Positions 46,394-55,830 of a DNA stretch of 64,000 bases are shown in pieces (positions within the stretch are counted from its first letter, which is position 1; every line of letters begins with the position of its first letter). The position numbers were made by a program, and so were the translations under genes. Origin of the DNA: Ruegeria atlantica (GTDB lineage: Bacteria > Pseudomonadota > Alphaproteobacteria > Rhodobacterales > Rhodobacteraceae); contig NZ_WQCF01000004.1 of assembly GCF_013032455.1 (NCBI RefSeq), forward strand, positions 186,001-250,000, in the 5' to 3' direction. Below the pieces are notes generated by a model. The model ran no database searches and was not told the origin of the DNA. It saw nothing but the letters and a program-made list of their open reading frames with translations.

Positions 46394-46852
46394 ATGCTGA
46401 ACTTCTCCGGCCCAGTCTGGAGAATTCTGTATCAGTCACAAATCGCCGCCCCTTTGGCCGCCGCACAGGCACCTGAGGGGCGCTTTCATCATTCGGGACA
46501 AGCCGCGCTTTACTGCTCGCTCAGTGCCGAGGGAGCCGGCGTCGCCATCAGGCGTTATGTCTGTGCGAACGATCCACCGCGGGTATTGCAACGCGCCCAG
46601 GTTTCAAACGCAAGACTGGTCGATCTGCGCGGTCAACCCGGCGCCTCGATTGTCTGGCAGGACATCCGCGAACAGCAAGGAACGTCGCCGAAATGGAGCT
46701 ATTCCGACAGCGCCCGCGACATTGGGGCTGACGGCCTGATGTACAGTTCACGGACCCGCCCCGAGCTTAGCCACATCGTACTTTTCGAATTCACTTCCGC
46801 CCTGATCCGCGCAGACACTCTGGCCATACCCTGGTCTCCACCCTACCTATAG
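46394..46852 (+). CDS. RES-domain-like protein, apparently without its catalytic Glu
   Basis: 152 residues. The RES (NAD+ phosphorylase) fold is suggested by EGRFHHSGQAALYCSLSAEGAGVAIRRY, matching the family's R...Y motif (R30, Y40). In RES toxins a Glu follows twelve residues after the Tyr (LLEV-type motif); here A51 occupies it. Residues E46 and the rest differ. No Xre-type antitoxin gene is next to it. It starts 3 bases after trxB, so it may be a domesticated, non-toxic relative; the assignment is by pattern only. Confidence 0.55.
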   Translation: MLNFSGPVWRILYQSQIAAPLAAAQAPEGRFHHSGQAALYCSLSAEGAGVAIRRYVCANDPPRVLQRAQVSNARLVDLRGQPGASIVWQDIREQQGTSPKWSYSDSARDIGADGLMYSSRTRPELSHIVLFEFTSALIRADTLAIPWSPPYL

Positions 46853-46922
46853 CCACGAGCTTGACCCGCTCGTGCAGCCGTATCAGACTCGGGGATAAGC
46901 AAAGCGAATGCAGGTGGCTTGA

Positions 46923-48593
46923 TTGAAAAGCGTGTTATGGCAAGGCGGGTGGACAACCCGGCTGAGGATCACCAGCGGCCTGGTCCTGTTCACATTTGCA
47001 TTCTTTCATTTCATCAATATCGGGCTGGGTCTGTTTCACACTGACTATCTGCACGGCATGCAGGATGGCCGCCACGCCATTACCCGGCATGATCTGGGCA
47101 GCGTGATCCTGTATCTCGCGCTATTTGTTCATGCCGGACTGGCCCTCTATTCCATCAGTCAGCGCCGGACGCTGCGAATGCCGTTCGCCGTGGCGTCACA
47201 AGTTGTTCTGGGGCTTCTGATTCCGCTGCAATTGATCTCGCACATCGTGCACACGCGCTATGCCCACGAAATCTACAACGTCAATGACGAGATGGGCTAT
47301 ATCATCATTCTTATGTGGCCCAACTCTGCAATCTGGATGCAGAGTCTTCTGCTGCTGGTCGTTTGGGTCCACAGCTGTATTGGCTTGCACATGTGGCTAC
47401 GGCTGACTCAATGGTGGCCCAGAATGGTGCCCTATCTGATCGGCCTGGCGGTGTTTATACCGTCATTCGCGCTGGCCGGGTTGCTGACCGAAGGGCGGCG
47501 TATTTGGGCCGACTTCGCCGATCCATTCCTGCGCGATCAATATATCGAACACTATAATTGGCCGTCGCCCGAGGCGTTTCAGACCATGTTCAGTGTCAAA
47601 AACAATGCTCTGGCTGCATTTGCGGTGGCTTTGGGGGTTTCACTGGCTGTCTTTTTCATCCGCAAGCTGTGGCGTCGGCGTCATTCGGTAAGAGTGAAAT
47701 ATGTCGATGGCCCCGAGATCGTGGCAGAAAAGGGCATGACTCTGCTTGAGATTTCGCAGGCCAACAGCATTCCACATACATCTCTGTGCGGGGGCAAGGG
47801 GCGTTGCACCACTTGCCGCGTGATCATCGAAGATGGCGGCGACACACTTCCCACCCCCAGCGATGTCGAGGCTCGCAGCCTTGCAGCCGTCAGCGCCCCC
47901 GAAGGCGCGCGGCTGGCCTGTCAAATTCGCCCAACAGAACCGATCACAGCGTTCCGAATGTTCCGCCCGGATGGAGGGCGCAGCCGGGCACATGCCAGTC
48001 AGGGGCAGGAACGCGAACTGGCGGTTTTGTTTCTGGACATGCGCGGTTTCACATCTCGAACGACCGGCCAGTTGCCCTATGACATCGTGTTCCTGCTGAA
48101 CCGATTTTTTGATGCGATTGTCCCCGCGATCACAGCAGATGGCGGGGTGGTCGACAAATACATGGGCGACGGGTTGCTGGCAGTGTTCGAAACCTCAAGC
48201 TCGGAAAGTTCGGCAAAGGCAGCACTGCAGGCTGCTGCTGATGTCAGCCGCGCCCTGGACCGCTTTAATAAACAGCTTGAAACCGAAGGCAGCCCACGCA
48301 TCCGTATTGGCATGGGCCTGCACCTGGGCGATCTAGTGTTGGGTGAAATTGGTGCCGATGGAAATTCTGCCCGCACCATCATTGGCGACGCAGTCAATGT
48401 GGCCAGCCGCTTGGAAAGCGAGACCAAGGCGCTTGGTGTGGAACTATTGGTGTCGGTGGAACTGCTGCACGCTGCGGGTCATGAAGGCGACCTGAGTAAC
48501 ATGCGTTCCTTTACGCTTCGCGGCGTTAACCAGCCGGTCTCGGCCCTTCCGCTGGCTGACGCTTCCGAACTTGCCGTGCATTGGGCCACATAA
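46923..48593 (+). CDS. Membrane-anchored [2Fe-2S] adenylate/guanylate cyclase
   Basis: 556 residues, start TTG 46923 (AGGTGG five bases upstream; GTG 46932 also possible). Three parts. (1) About residues 15-245: six membrane segments rich in His (for example H29, H70, H107, H110, H150, H156), which resembles a b-type heme membrane anchor. (2) Residues 255-345: ferredoxin-like [2Fe-2S] domain with C289, C295, C298 and C333. (3) Residues 365-540: class III cyclase domain with metal Asp372 and Asp416, adenine-pair Lys412/Asp489, and Asn492/Arg496. The product is predicted to be cAMP. A redox-sensing cyclase is inferred. Confidence 0.82.
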   Translation: MKSVLWQGGWTTRLRITSGLVLFTFAFFHFINIGLGLFHTDYLHGMQDGRHAITRHDLGSVILYLALFVHAGLALYSISQRRTLRMPFAVASQVVLGLLIPLQLISHIVHTRYAHEIYNVNDEMGYIIILMWPNSAIWMQSLLLLVVWVHSCIGLHMWLRLTQWWPRMVPYLIGLAVFIPSFALAGLLTEGRRIWADFADPFLRDQYIEHYNWPSPEAFQTMFSVKNNALAAFAVALGVSLAVFFIRKLWRRRHSVRVKYVDGPEIVAEKGMTLLEISQANSIPHTSLCGGKGRCTTCRVIIEDGGDTLPTPSDVEARSLAAVSAPEGARLACQIRPTEPITAFRMFRPDGGRSRAHASQGQERELAVLFLDMRGFTSRTTGQLPYDIVFLLNRFFDAIVPAITADGGVVDKYMGDGLLAVFETSSSESSAKAALQAAADVSRALDRFNKQLETEGSPRIRIGMGLHLGDLVLGEIGADGNSARTIIGDAVNVASRLESETKALGVELLVSVELLHAAGHEGDLSNMRSFTLRGVNQPVSALPLADASELAVHWAT

Positions 48594-48809
48594 GAACACA
48601 CGCACAAAATTTAGCCGATTGCCGCGCATCAACGGGAATATGGTCGCGAAAAACCGCACATGGCGGAAAATCCTTCCAATCCCAGCAAAAACCGCGCATA
48701 TCGTCCTTTGTTTAGTAAATGTATATGGACTTCGACCTTCAGCCGAGGCACATGCGCCTCAAACACCTCTGAATCACCGGTAGAACCGCACTTCGACAAG
48801 AGTATTCCT

Positions 48810-50528
48810 ATGACGATGTTAAGCAATCTGGCCCCGATCCCCGAACTGTACGTTTCGTACGAGTCGGCCCAGAAACTAAAAGTAGAAGCCGCCGACTTGA
48901 CCAGCTGGGATCTGAGCCCGCGTCAGATCTGCGATCTGGAACTGTTGATGAACGGCGGGTTCAACCCGCTCAAGGGCTTCCTGTCCGAGGCCGACTACGA
49001 CGGCGTCGTCGAAAATATGCGTCTGGCCGACGGCACCCTTTGGCCGATGCCCATCACCCTGGACGTCAGTGAAGATTTTGCCGAAAGCATCGAGCTGGGA
49101 CAGGACATCGCCCTGCGCGATCAGGAAGGTGTCATCCTCGGCACCATGACCGTGACCGACCGCTGGACCCCGAACAAGGCCCGCGAGGCGGAGAATGTCT
49201 TTGGCGCTGATGACGATGCGCACCCGGCGGTGAACTATCTGCACAACGTGGCTGGCAAGGTTTATCTGGGTGGTCCCGTTGTGGGCATCCAGCAACCTGT
49301 CCATTATGACTTCCGCGGTCGCCGCGACACTCCGAACGAACTGCGCGCTTATTTCCGCAAACTGGGCTGGCGCCGCATTGTCGCGTTCCAAACCCGCAAC
49401 CCGCTGCACCGCGCGCACCAGGAATTGACCTTCCGCGCCGCCAAAGAGGCACAGGCCAACCTGCTGATCCATCCGGTTGTCGGCATGACCAAACCGGGCG
49501 ATGTCGACCACTTTACCCGCGTGCGCTGCTACGAAGCCGTTCTGGACAAATACCCGGCGTCGACCACCTCGATGTCGCTGCTGAACCTGGCCATGCGCAT
49601 GGCTGGCCCGCGCGAGGCAGTCTGGCATGGGCTGATCCGCGCAAACCATGGCTGCACACACTTCATCGTTGGCCGCGATCACGCTGGTCCGGGCAAAAAC
49701 TCTGCTGGTGAAGATTTCTATGGCCCCTATGACGCGCAGGATCTGTTCCGGCAGTTCCAGGACGAGATCGGCGTTGAAATGGTCGACTTCAAGCACATGG
49801 TTTATGTGCAGGAACGCGCCCAGTACGAGCCCAATGACGAGATCGCCGACAAGGATAACGTGACAATCCTGAACATCTCGGGCACCGAATTGCGCCGCCG
49901 TCTGCGCGAAGGTCTGGAAATCCCTGAGTGGTTTTCTTTCCCCGAAGTGGTCTCAGAACTGCGCCGCACGTCTCCGCCCCGCGCGGAACAAGGCTTTACC
50001 GTGTTCTTCACCGGTTTTTCGGGTTCGGGCAAATCCACCATCGCCAACGCACTTATGGTCAAGCTAATGGAGATGGGCGGCCGTCCGGTGACACTGCTGG
50101 ATGGTGACATCGTTCGTAAGAACCTGTCCTCGGAACTGGGTTTCTCGAAAGAGCACCGCGACCTGAACATCCGCCGCATCGGTTACGTGGCCTCGGAAAT
50201 CACCAAGAACGGCGGTATCGCCATCTGTGCGCCGATCGCGCCATATGCCACCACCCGCCGCGCGGTGCGCGAAGACATCGAACAGTTCGGTGCCTTCTGC
50301 GAAGTCCACGTTGCGACCAGCATCGAGGAATGCGAACGTCGTGACCGCAAGGGCCTCTACAAACTGGCACGTGAGGGCAAGATCAAGGAATTCACCGGCA
50401 TCTCGGACCCTTATGATGTGCCCCAGAACCCCGAGCTGAGCGTCGAAACCGAAAATGTCGACGTCGACAACTGCGCCCATCAGGTGCTGCTCAAGCTGGA
50501 AAGCATGGGCCTGATCGCAGGCTCTTAA
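48810..50528 (+). CDS. sat: Bifunctional sulfate adenylyltransferase / APS kinase
   Basis: 572 residues fusing ATP sulfurylase and APS kinase, giving PAPS from sulfate in one chain. The sulfurylase part has QTRNPLHRAHQEL (the HxxH motif) and GRDHAGPGK; the kinase part has P-loop GFSGSGKST, LDGDIVRKNLSSELGFSKEHRDLNIRRIGYVA and IAPYATTRRAVRE. Start at ATG 48810 (ATG 48816 is nearly as good); the frame from 48660 lacks family sequence. Ends with a terminator. Confidence 0.95.
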   Translation: MTMLSNLAPIPELYVSYESAQKLKVEAADLTSWDLSPRQICDLELLMNGGFNPLKGFLSEADYDGVVENMRLADGTLWPMPITLDVSEDFAESIELGQDIALRDQEGVILGTMTVTDRWTPNKAREAENVFGADDDAHPAVNYLHNVAGKVYLGGPVVGIQQPVHYDFRGRRDTPNELRAYFRKLGWRRIVAFQTRNPLHRAHQELTFRAAKEAQANLLIHPVVGMTKPGDVDHFTRVRCYEAVLDKYPASTTSMSLLNLAMRMAGPREAVWHGLIRANHGCTHFIVGRDHAGPGKNSAGEDFYGPYDAQDLFRQFQDEIGVEMVDFKHMVYVQERAQYEPNDEIADKDNVTILNISGTELRRRLREGLEIPEWFSFPEVVSELRRTSPPRAEQGFTVFFTGFSGSGKSTIANALMVKLMEMGGRPVTLLDGDIVRKNLSSELGFSKEHRDLNIRRIGYVASEITKNGGIAICAPIAPYATTRRAVREDIEQFGAFCEVHVATSIEECERRDRKGLYKLAREGKIKEFTGISDPYDVPQNPELSVETENVDVDNCAHQVLLKLESMGLIAGS

Positions 50529-50546
50529 ACGCTACTTACATTTTGC

Positions 50547-50576
50547 AAACGGCCTCCGGTTTTCGGGGGCCGTTTT
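50547..50576 (+). terminator. Rho-independent terminator of the sulfurylase/kinase gene
   Basis: AAACGGCC-TCCGG pairs with CGGGGGCCGTTT across TTTT; a T-run follows (CGTTTTCATT). Starts 19 bases past the stop. Confidence 0.8.
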
Positions 50577-50599
50577 CATTTACTGCCATTTGGTGATTT

Positions 50600-51478
50600 T
50601 TACACCGGCAAATCTACTTCGCCACGCATCAACACATGGCCGCGACCTGCCACCTTGATGCCGGTCATGGCATCAGCAGGGCCGACACGCGTGACGACTG
50701 CCTGACCGGGGCGCCCCAAATCGTGGCCCTGCTCGGCTATGAAACTGTCTTTTGGCATCAAACCGTATTTCCACAGATAGGCCGCCATCGCGCCGGTTGC
50801 TGATCCGGTAAACGGGTCTTCGGGCGGGCTGGGCGGCGCCATAAGCAGGCGCGAGAATGTATCACTTGCCTCAGTCGCGCCTTTCAGCGTCACCAGGAAA
50901 GGTTCTGCCATATCCGACCCCGAATAGCCGGCTTTCGCAGCTATCTTGGGAAGTGCGTCAACATTCAGCTTTGCTGCACGCAAAGCGTGATGATCGCGCA
51001 GAACGGTAATGCAGAAGGGCAAGCCAGTAGATACAAATTGCGGCGGAGAGATTATCGCGTCCTCAGGAAGATTGACGGCAGTTGCCACCAGACCGGCCGG
51101 GACAAGATCGCCGAATTGCGGCGCGACTTGCGTCATCTCAATCTCATCCCCTTGCAGACGGATTGTGACGATCCCGGCATTCGTCTCCAGTGTCAGTGCA
51201 TCGCCTTCGAACTGGCCACGAGAGCGCATCGCTGCCACGGTTGCAATGGTGGGATGCCCAGCGAAAGGAATCTCCTTACTGGCCAGAAAATAGCGCACCC
51301 GTATATCCGCCACATCGGAAGGCCCGGTGAAGGTGCATTCGACCAAAGAGGTTTCACGCACATACGCCGTGCAGATATCCTCGGGCAGAATCGCTCCGCC
51401 ATGAACCACGGCACAGCCATTTCCGCCAAATGCGTGGTCACTAAAGGCGTCTACCCAGTCAAAGTCAAACCAGCTCAT
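50600..51478 (-). CDS. PhzF-family isomerase
   Basis: 292 residues. Two-fold diaminopimelate-epimerase-like fold. Motifs: FGGNGCAVV at the start, catalytic Glu in RETSLVECTFTG, ASKEIPFAGHPTIATVA, and DPFTGSATGAMAAYLW. PhzF acts in phenazine synthesis, but the superfamily has many non-phenazine members, and no phenazine genes are nearby, so the substrate is unknown. Confidence 0.9.
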   Translation of the reverse strand: MSWFDFDWVDAFSDHAFGGNGCAVVHGGAILPEDICTAYVRETSLVECTFTGPSDVADIRVRYFLASKEIPFAGHPTIATVAAMRSRGQFEGDALTLETNAGIVTIRLQGDEIEMTQVAPQFGDLVPAGLVATAVNLPEDAIISPPQFVSTGLPFCITVLRDHHALRAAKLNVDALPKIAAKAGYSGSDMAEPFLVTLKGATEASDTFSRLLMAPPSPPEDPFTGSATGAMAAYLWKYGLMPKDSFIAEQGHDLGRPGQAVVTRVGPADAMTGIKVAGRGHVLMRGEVDLPV

Positions 51479-51564
51479 GTGTCGCCCCTTTTAGATATGC
51501 GAACCGCTAAATGTCCGCATTTCTCGCCTGCGGGGCGACAGTTGTCACGGGGAAATCCTATGGA

Positions 51565-51789
51565 TCAGTGCACGGCAACCGGAGAAAAGTCGTGCTCGCG
51601 CGCCAGAACGAATGCCAGCTTGCGATCGGCGACCAGCGCCAGCTGCTGACCGTCGGAATCATGGACCGCATAAAGCTGATCCAGATCACCGGCCTGCTCT
51701 CGCACTTCCCGAGGCAGATCAGCAACGTCGACTGCTTTTACATAGACGATCCGATTGCCTTCGGCTTTCAGTTCGATCGGTGTATTCAT
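51565..51789 (-). CDS. DUF1150-family protein
   Basis: 74 residues, start ATG 51789 with AAGGGG upstream. Family pattern: IVYVKAVDVADLPREVREQAGDLDQLYAVHDSDGQQLALVADRKLAFVLARE. No catalytic site known. It lies 5 bases after the Hsp20 gene, a pairing typical for the family, so it is likely a heat-shock-coexpressed accessory. Confidence 0.9.
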   Translation of the reverse strand: MNTPIELKAEGNRIVYVKAVDVADLPREVREQAGDLDQLYAVHDSDGQQLALVADRKLAFVLAREHDFSPVAVH

Positions 51790-51794
51790 AGCTC

Positions 51795-52208
51795 TCACCC
51801 CTTCTTTATGTTGATCGTTTGCACCACGGTTTCAGGTATGGCGCGGGTCAGATCCACATGCAGCAGACCATTTTCCATGATCGCCTCGCCCACTTCGACA
51901 CCATCGGCCAGTACAAACATGCGCTGGAACTGACGCGCCGCGATGCCGCGATGCAGGAATATGCGCCCCTCGCTGTCGTCACGTTGGCGGCCCCGTATCA
52001 CCAATTGGCGATCCTCGATCGTGATCGACAGATCCTGTTCAGCAAACCCGGCCACTGCCAAGGTAATGCGATACGAAAAGTCCGAGGTCTGTTCGATGTT
52101 ATAGGGCGGGTATCCTTCGTTGCCAGCCTTTGCAGACCGCTCCAGAAGGCGTTCCAACTGCTCGAACCCCAAAAGATGCGGGTATGAGCCAAGAGTAAGT
52201 TTTGACAC
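51795..52208 (-). CDS. Small heat-shock protein (Hsp20, IbpA-like)
   Basis: 137 residues with GTG start (AAGGA 10 bases upstream). Alpha-crystallin core: PYNIEQTSDFSYRITLAVAGFAEQDLSITIEDRQLVIRGR ... FLHRGIAARQFQRMFVLADGVEVGEAIMENGLLHVDL with the GxL-like NGLLHV, and the I-x-I type tail INIKKG. Holdase chaperone of the cytosol. A heat-shock-type promoter precedes it at 52278-52306. Confidence 0.93.
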   Translation of the reverse strand: MSKLTLGSYPHLLGFEQLERLLERSAKAGNEGYPPYNIEQTSDFSYRITLAVAGFAEQDLSITIEDRQLVIRGRQRDDSEGRIFLHRGIAARQFQRMFVLADGVEVGEAIMENGLLHVDLTRAIPETVVQTINIKKG

Positions 52209-52277
52209 GTATTATCGTCCTTTATTGCCAAAGCGACGTGTGATGCGGTCCCAATTCTGGCAACCGCGTACAGTAGA

Positions 52278-52306
52278 ATATGGGAATATGCAGGGATGTC
52301 CACAAG
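52278..52306 (-). promoter_or_regulatory. RpoH-type heat-shock promoter for Hsp20-DUF1150
   Basis: On the minus strand CTTG (52306-52303) is followed after 19 bases by CCATAT (52283-52278), close to the E. coli sigma-32 pattern CTTG ... CCATNT, where the distance is about 18. Predicted leader ~60 bases; GCGGT and ACCGC in it can pair, which might add a thermal control, unproven. Confidence 0.5.
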
Positions 52307-52339
52307 GTCTGGCCGGATAAACCCTGACACACTATCTTG

Positions 52340-52355
52340 TGTGGTAAGCACCACA
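52340..52355. promoter_or_regulatory. Perfect inverted repeat upstream of the YdcH gene
   Basis: TGTGGT-AAGC-ACCACA is a perfect 6-bp inverted repeat with a 4-base spacer, 19 bases before the YdcH-like start. It may be an operator or a leader hairpin. Confidence 0.35.
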
Positions 52356-52373
52356 ACAAATACTGAGTCGCCT

Positions 52374-52598
52374 ATGAACGCGCCCACCGATCTTTCGATG
52401 AAAACAGACGAGGTTTTACGGGTTGAGCTGGAGGTTTTCCGCCGCCAACACCGTGATCTGGATGAAGCGATCGAGGCGCTACAAGCCACTGGTACGGCCG
52501 ATCAGCTGACAGTCAAGCGGCTGAAAAAGCAGAAACTTCGTTTGAAAGACATTATTCGCCTGATCGAAGACCGCCTGACGCCTGATATCATTGCCTAA
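52374..52598 (+). CDS. YdcH-like (DUF465) protein
   Basis: 74 residues of the YdcH/DUF465 family: EVFRRQHRDLDEAIEAL ... DQLTVKRLKKQKLRLKDIIRLIEDRL, two helices forming a likely coiled-coil hairpin. No function established. Start at MNAPTD (52374). Monocistronic, divergent from hsp20. Confidence 0.88.
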   Translation: MNAPTDLSMKTDEVLRVELEVFRRQHRDLDEAIEALQATGTADQLTVKRLKKQKLRLKDIIRLIEDRLTPDIIA

Positions 52599-52685
52599 TA
52601 TACCCACTATCGGGGAAATGGCCTGAGCGTTACGCCCACCCAACCAAAATTGGGTGAGCCTTATTCAGAAATTGCAGGGCTTTAG

Positions 52686-54071
52686 TCAGGGTGCAATATT
52701 TGCGTTTGCGCTGAAGAAGTTGGTTGGATCATATTTCCGTTTAACCTCCTTCAACTGGCTCAGATTTTCACCAAAAGCTGTTTCTATCGCACTGTCCTCG
52801 TCGGCACCCAGATAGTTCAGATAGGTTCCCCCTGTTGAAAACGGCTTCATCGCGTCATGCATCGTGCGTGCCCACGCAATTTGATCCGCATCGTCGGATG
52901 GGTCCGTCCAAAGCGGCAATATTGCGATCAAGTAGTCATGACCCCGTTGTGCAAAGGCGTTGTCCCCATTCATTTTGGATTTCGCCGCCCCGGCGCAATG
53001 TTCAATCAGAATACCTGAGCCAGGAATGGTCATACCTTTGGACTGCGCAACAATAGTGTCGATTGCTTCGTCAGGCAGCGCGTTTAGGTATGCTGATTTC
53101 CAATAATTCCGACTGCCGGGGCCATAGGCTGCATCCAGCATGGATTGCATGGCCGGGAATGGCATTTCCTGTACGTCAGCAACCAAAGGCTCACCGATTT
53201 CCGTCAAGGGTTGAATCGCCTGACGCCCTGCTTCCTTGTCGTCGCCGATCCAGCACGGCACCAATGCAATCAGCGGTGTTCCATCCGGCCCCCAAAGCAG
53301 CGCAGAGTAAACGGTTAGTTCATCTGGAGCCCGAGACATAATATCCCGATAACCTCGAAGGATTTCTGGCGCCGCGTCACGCGGGTACGCGATCATGCCA
53401 CCCAACACGGTGGAAAGAGGGTAGGCCTTATACAGAAAAGACGTGACCACTCCGAAATTGCCGCTGCCACCGCAAATTCCCCAGTAAAGATCGGGGTTGC
53501 TGTTTGCGCTGGCTGTTCTGATCGACCCATCCGCCGTGACGACCTCGGCTTCGATGACATTGTCACAGGCCGGACCGTATTTGCGCGCCAGCCACCCGAA
53601 TCCTCCGCCAGTTGTCAGGCCGCCGATCCCGGTCTGCGAAACAACGCCCAAAGGTACGGCGAGGCCGTGCTGATGCGTTTCACGATCCACGTCGCCCAAC
53701 AATGCACCGCCCTGCGCTCGCACAGTCTGGGCGTCCGGGTCGACATGCACAGCGCGCATGTTCGATAGATCAATGACAAGCCCGTCATCGCAGACCGCCC
53801 GACCACCCACATTGTGACCACCCCCTCTGACTGAGACCAGTATGTTGTTGGAAATTGCAAACCTGGCCGCGGCTGAAACATCGGCGGTGCCTTGACACCG
53901 CAGAATGGCACCAGGGTGTTTATCGATCAACGCATTCCAAATGCTGCGCGCATTGTCGTACTCGGCGTCACCGGGCAAAATGAAATCCCCCCGAATTTGC
54001 GTCCTGAACTCTTCAATACGGTCTTGCGGCACGGGCTCACCAGCCCGGTTCTTCAATACTGCAACTGTCAT
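52686..54071 (-). CDS. FAD-linked oxidase, berberine-bridge type
   Basis: 461 residues, start ATG 54071 with GAGGAGG upstream. FAD-binding PCMH-type domain: SVRGGGHNVGGRAVCDDGLVIDLSNM, with the His for 8-alpha flavin linkage in GGGHN, and GGLTTGGGFGWLARKYG. The C-terminal BBE segment is NYLGADED ... LKEVKRKYDPTNFFSANANI. Substrates of this family range from sugars to alkaloids; unknown here. Monocistronic. Confidence 0.92.
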   Translation of the reverse strand: MTVAVLKNRAGEPVPQDRIEEFRTQIRGDFILPGDAEYDNARSIWNALIDKHPGAILRCQGTADVSAAARFAISNNILVSVRGGGHNVGGRAVCDDGLVIDLSNMRAVHVDPDAQTVRAQGGALLGDVDRETHQHGLAVPLGVVSQTGIGGLTTGGGFGWLARKYGPACDNVIEAEVVTADGSIRTASANSNPDLYWGICGGSGNFGVVTSFLYKAYPLSTVLGGMIAYPRDAAPEILRGYRDIMSRAPDELTVYSALLWGPDGTPLIALVPCWIGDDKEAGRQAIQPLTEIGEPLVADVQEMPFPAMQSMLDAAYGPGSRNYWKSAYLNALPDEAIDTIVAQSKGMTIPGSGILIEHCAGAAKSKMNGDNAFAQRGHDYLIAILPLWTDPSDDADQIAWARTMHDAMKPFSTGGTYLNYLGADEDSAIETAFGENLSQLKEVKRKYDPTNFFSANANIAP

Positions 54072-54232
54072 GGGTTCCTCCTCGGGGAATAAAATCCCGA
54101 GGCAATCATACACTATTTTGAATGTATTTTCAGCCGACCGCCAAAAGGGCTTTAGAGCACCCATACCGCATTGCCTACGGGACCGATTTGGCTATAGTGC
54201 GCGCTCTTTCTGAACGGCAGGGACGCAAGCGG

Positions 54233-54721
54233 ATGAGCGATGTGAAAGTGGGGATCATCATGGGCAGCCAGTCAGACTGGCCCACGATGAAAGAAGCCGC
54301 AAAAATTCTGGATGAGTTGGGCATTGCGTATGAAAAACGCATCGTCTCAGCGCACCGCACCCCCGACCGCTTGTGGGACTACGGCAAAACCGCCGCATCC
54401 CGTGGTTTGCACGTTATTATTGCTGGTGCCGGAGGTGCCGCACACCTGCCTGGCATGATGGCCTCGAAAACGCGGGTGCCGGTGATTGGCGTCCCCGTGC
54501 AGACGCGCGCGCTGTCCGGTGTGGACTCGCTGTATTCCATCGTTCAGATGCCCAAAGGCTTTCCAGTGGCGACCATGGCGATTGGATCTGCCGGCGGTGC
54601 CAACGCGGGCCTGATGGCCGCCGGTATTCTGGCCCTGCAGGACGAAGCTCTGGCCCAGCGTTTGGACGCTTGGCGCGATGCGCTGTCGGCCTCAATCCCT
54701 GAGGAGCCTGTCGATGAGTGA
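54233..54721 (+). CDS. purE: N5-carboxyaminoimidazole ribonucleotide mutase
   Basis: 162 residues. Class I Pur[97 protein letters not shown]. The ATP-independent class converts N5-CAIR to CAIR in purine synthesis, which fits the purK that follows and overlaps by 8 bases. Confidence 0.96.
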   Translation: MSDVKVGIIMGSQSDWPTMKEAAKILDELGIAYEKRIVSAHRTPDRLWDYGKTAASRGLHVIIAGAGGAAHLPGMMASKTRVPVIGVPVQTRALSGVDSLYSIVQMPKGFPVATMAIGSAGGANAGLMAAGILALQDEALAQRLDAWRDALSASIPEEPVDE

Positions 54722-55781
54722 AGCACTACAACCTGGCGCAAAGATCGGTATACTGGGTGGTGGTCAGCTGGGCCGGATGCTTTCCGTAGCAGCGGCTCGA
54801 CTGGGGTTTGTAACGCATATTTACGAACCGGGCGCCAACCCACCTGCGGGTCAAGTGGCCGACCGCGTAACCACTGCCGCCTATGACGATGCCGACGCGT
54901 TGCAGGCGTTTGCCGAGTCAGTCGATGTAATCACTTATGAATTCGAGAACATCCCAACCGAAGCGCTGGATGTTCTTGAAGCCCATCGCCCGATCCGTCC
55001 AGGGCGCGAGGCGCTGCGGGTCAGTCAGGATCGACTGACCGAAAAGAACTTTCTGCAAGGGTTGGGCCTGAACACCGCACCTTTTGCCGATATAACCGAT
55101 CTGGACAGCCTGAACGCTGCAATTGAGCAGATCGGCACGCCTGCCATTTTGAAAACCCGTCGTTTTGGCTATGATGGGAAAGGTCAGGCCCGACTGCGCG
55201 CTCCTGAGGATGCCGAGAGCGCACTGGCAGATATGGCCGGTGCACCGGCGATCCTAGAAGGGTTTGTTGATTTCAGCCACGAGGTTTCAATCATCGCGGC
55301 CCGCGGCCTGGACGGTCAGGTTGCCTGTTTCGATCCTGGCGAGAATGTCCACCGTGACGGCATCCTGCATACCACGACAGTCCCCGCCCGCCTACGCCCC
55401 GCGCAGCGCACCGATGCGGTCCTGCTGGCCGCAAATATCCTGAACGCGCTGGACTATGTCGGGGTGATGGGGGTTGAGCTGTTTGTGACGCCCGGTGGTT
55501 TGATCGTGAATGAGATCGCACCACGGGTGCATAATTCAGGCCACTGGACGCAGAACGGTTGTGCTGTGGACCAATTCGAGCAGCATATCCGCGCAGTGGT
55601 CGGGTGGCCCTTGGGCGACGGACAACGCCATTCGGATGTGGTCATGGAGAACCTGATTGGTTCCGATATGGACCGCGTTCCCGAGCTGGCACAGGAACGT
55701 GACGTGGCCCTGCATCTATATGGTAAGGCCGAGGTCAAGTCTGGCCGGAAGATGGGGCATTTCAATCGTATTTCGCGCTAG
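54714..55781 (+). CDS. purK: N5-carboxyaminoimidazole ribonucleotide synthase
   Basis: 355 residues, ATP-grasp enzyme. N-terminal [87 protein letters not shown]. Together with PurE it carboxylates AIR. ATG 54714 follows GAGGAG by eight bases and overlaps purE. A short dispersed element begins inside the last codons. Confidence 0.96.
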   Translation: MSEALQPGAKIGILGGGQLGRMLSVAAARLGFVTHIYEPGANPPAGQVADRVTTAAYDDADALQAFAESVDVITYEFENIPTEALDVLEAHRPIRPGREALRVSQDRLTEKNFLQGLGLNTAPFADITDLDSLNAAIEQIGTPAILKTRRFGYDGKGQARLRAPEDAESALADMAGAPAILEGFVDFSHEVSIIAARGLDGQVACFDPGENVHRDGILHTTTVPARLRPAQRTDAVLLAANILNALDYVGVMGVELFVTPGGLIVNEIAPRVHNSGHWTQNGCAVDQFEQHIRAVVGWPLGDGQRHSDVVMENLIGSDMDRVPELAQERDVALHLYGKAEVKSGRKMGHFNRISR

Positions 55782-55823
55782 CGCGCGATGCCTCCGGCGG
55801 GAGTATTTGAGTAAAGATGAAGC
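55774..55823 (+). repeat. 50-nt dispersed element, copy 1 (end of purK)
   Basis: A 12-base palindrome CGCGCTAGCGCG, two bases, AT, then a 34-nt core (55790-55823) beginning GCCTCCGGCGGGAGTATTT and ending AAAGATGAAGC. Copy 2 lies at 58696-58745 in opposite orientation; the cores match at 29 of 34 positions with equal length. It overlaps the purK stop (55779-55781). Confidence 0.75.
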
Positions 55824-55830
55824 TGCGGGT

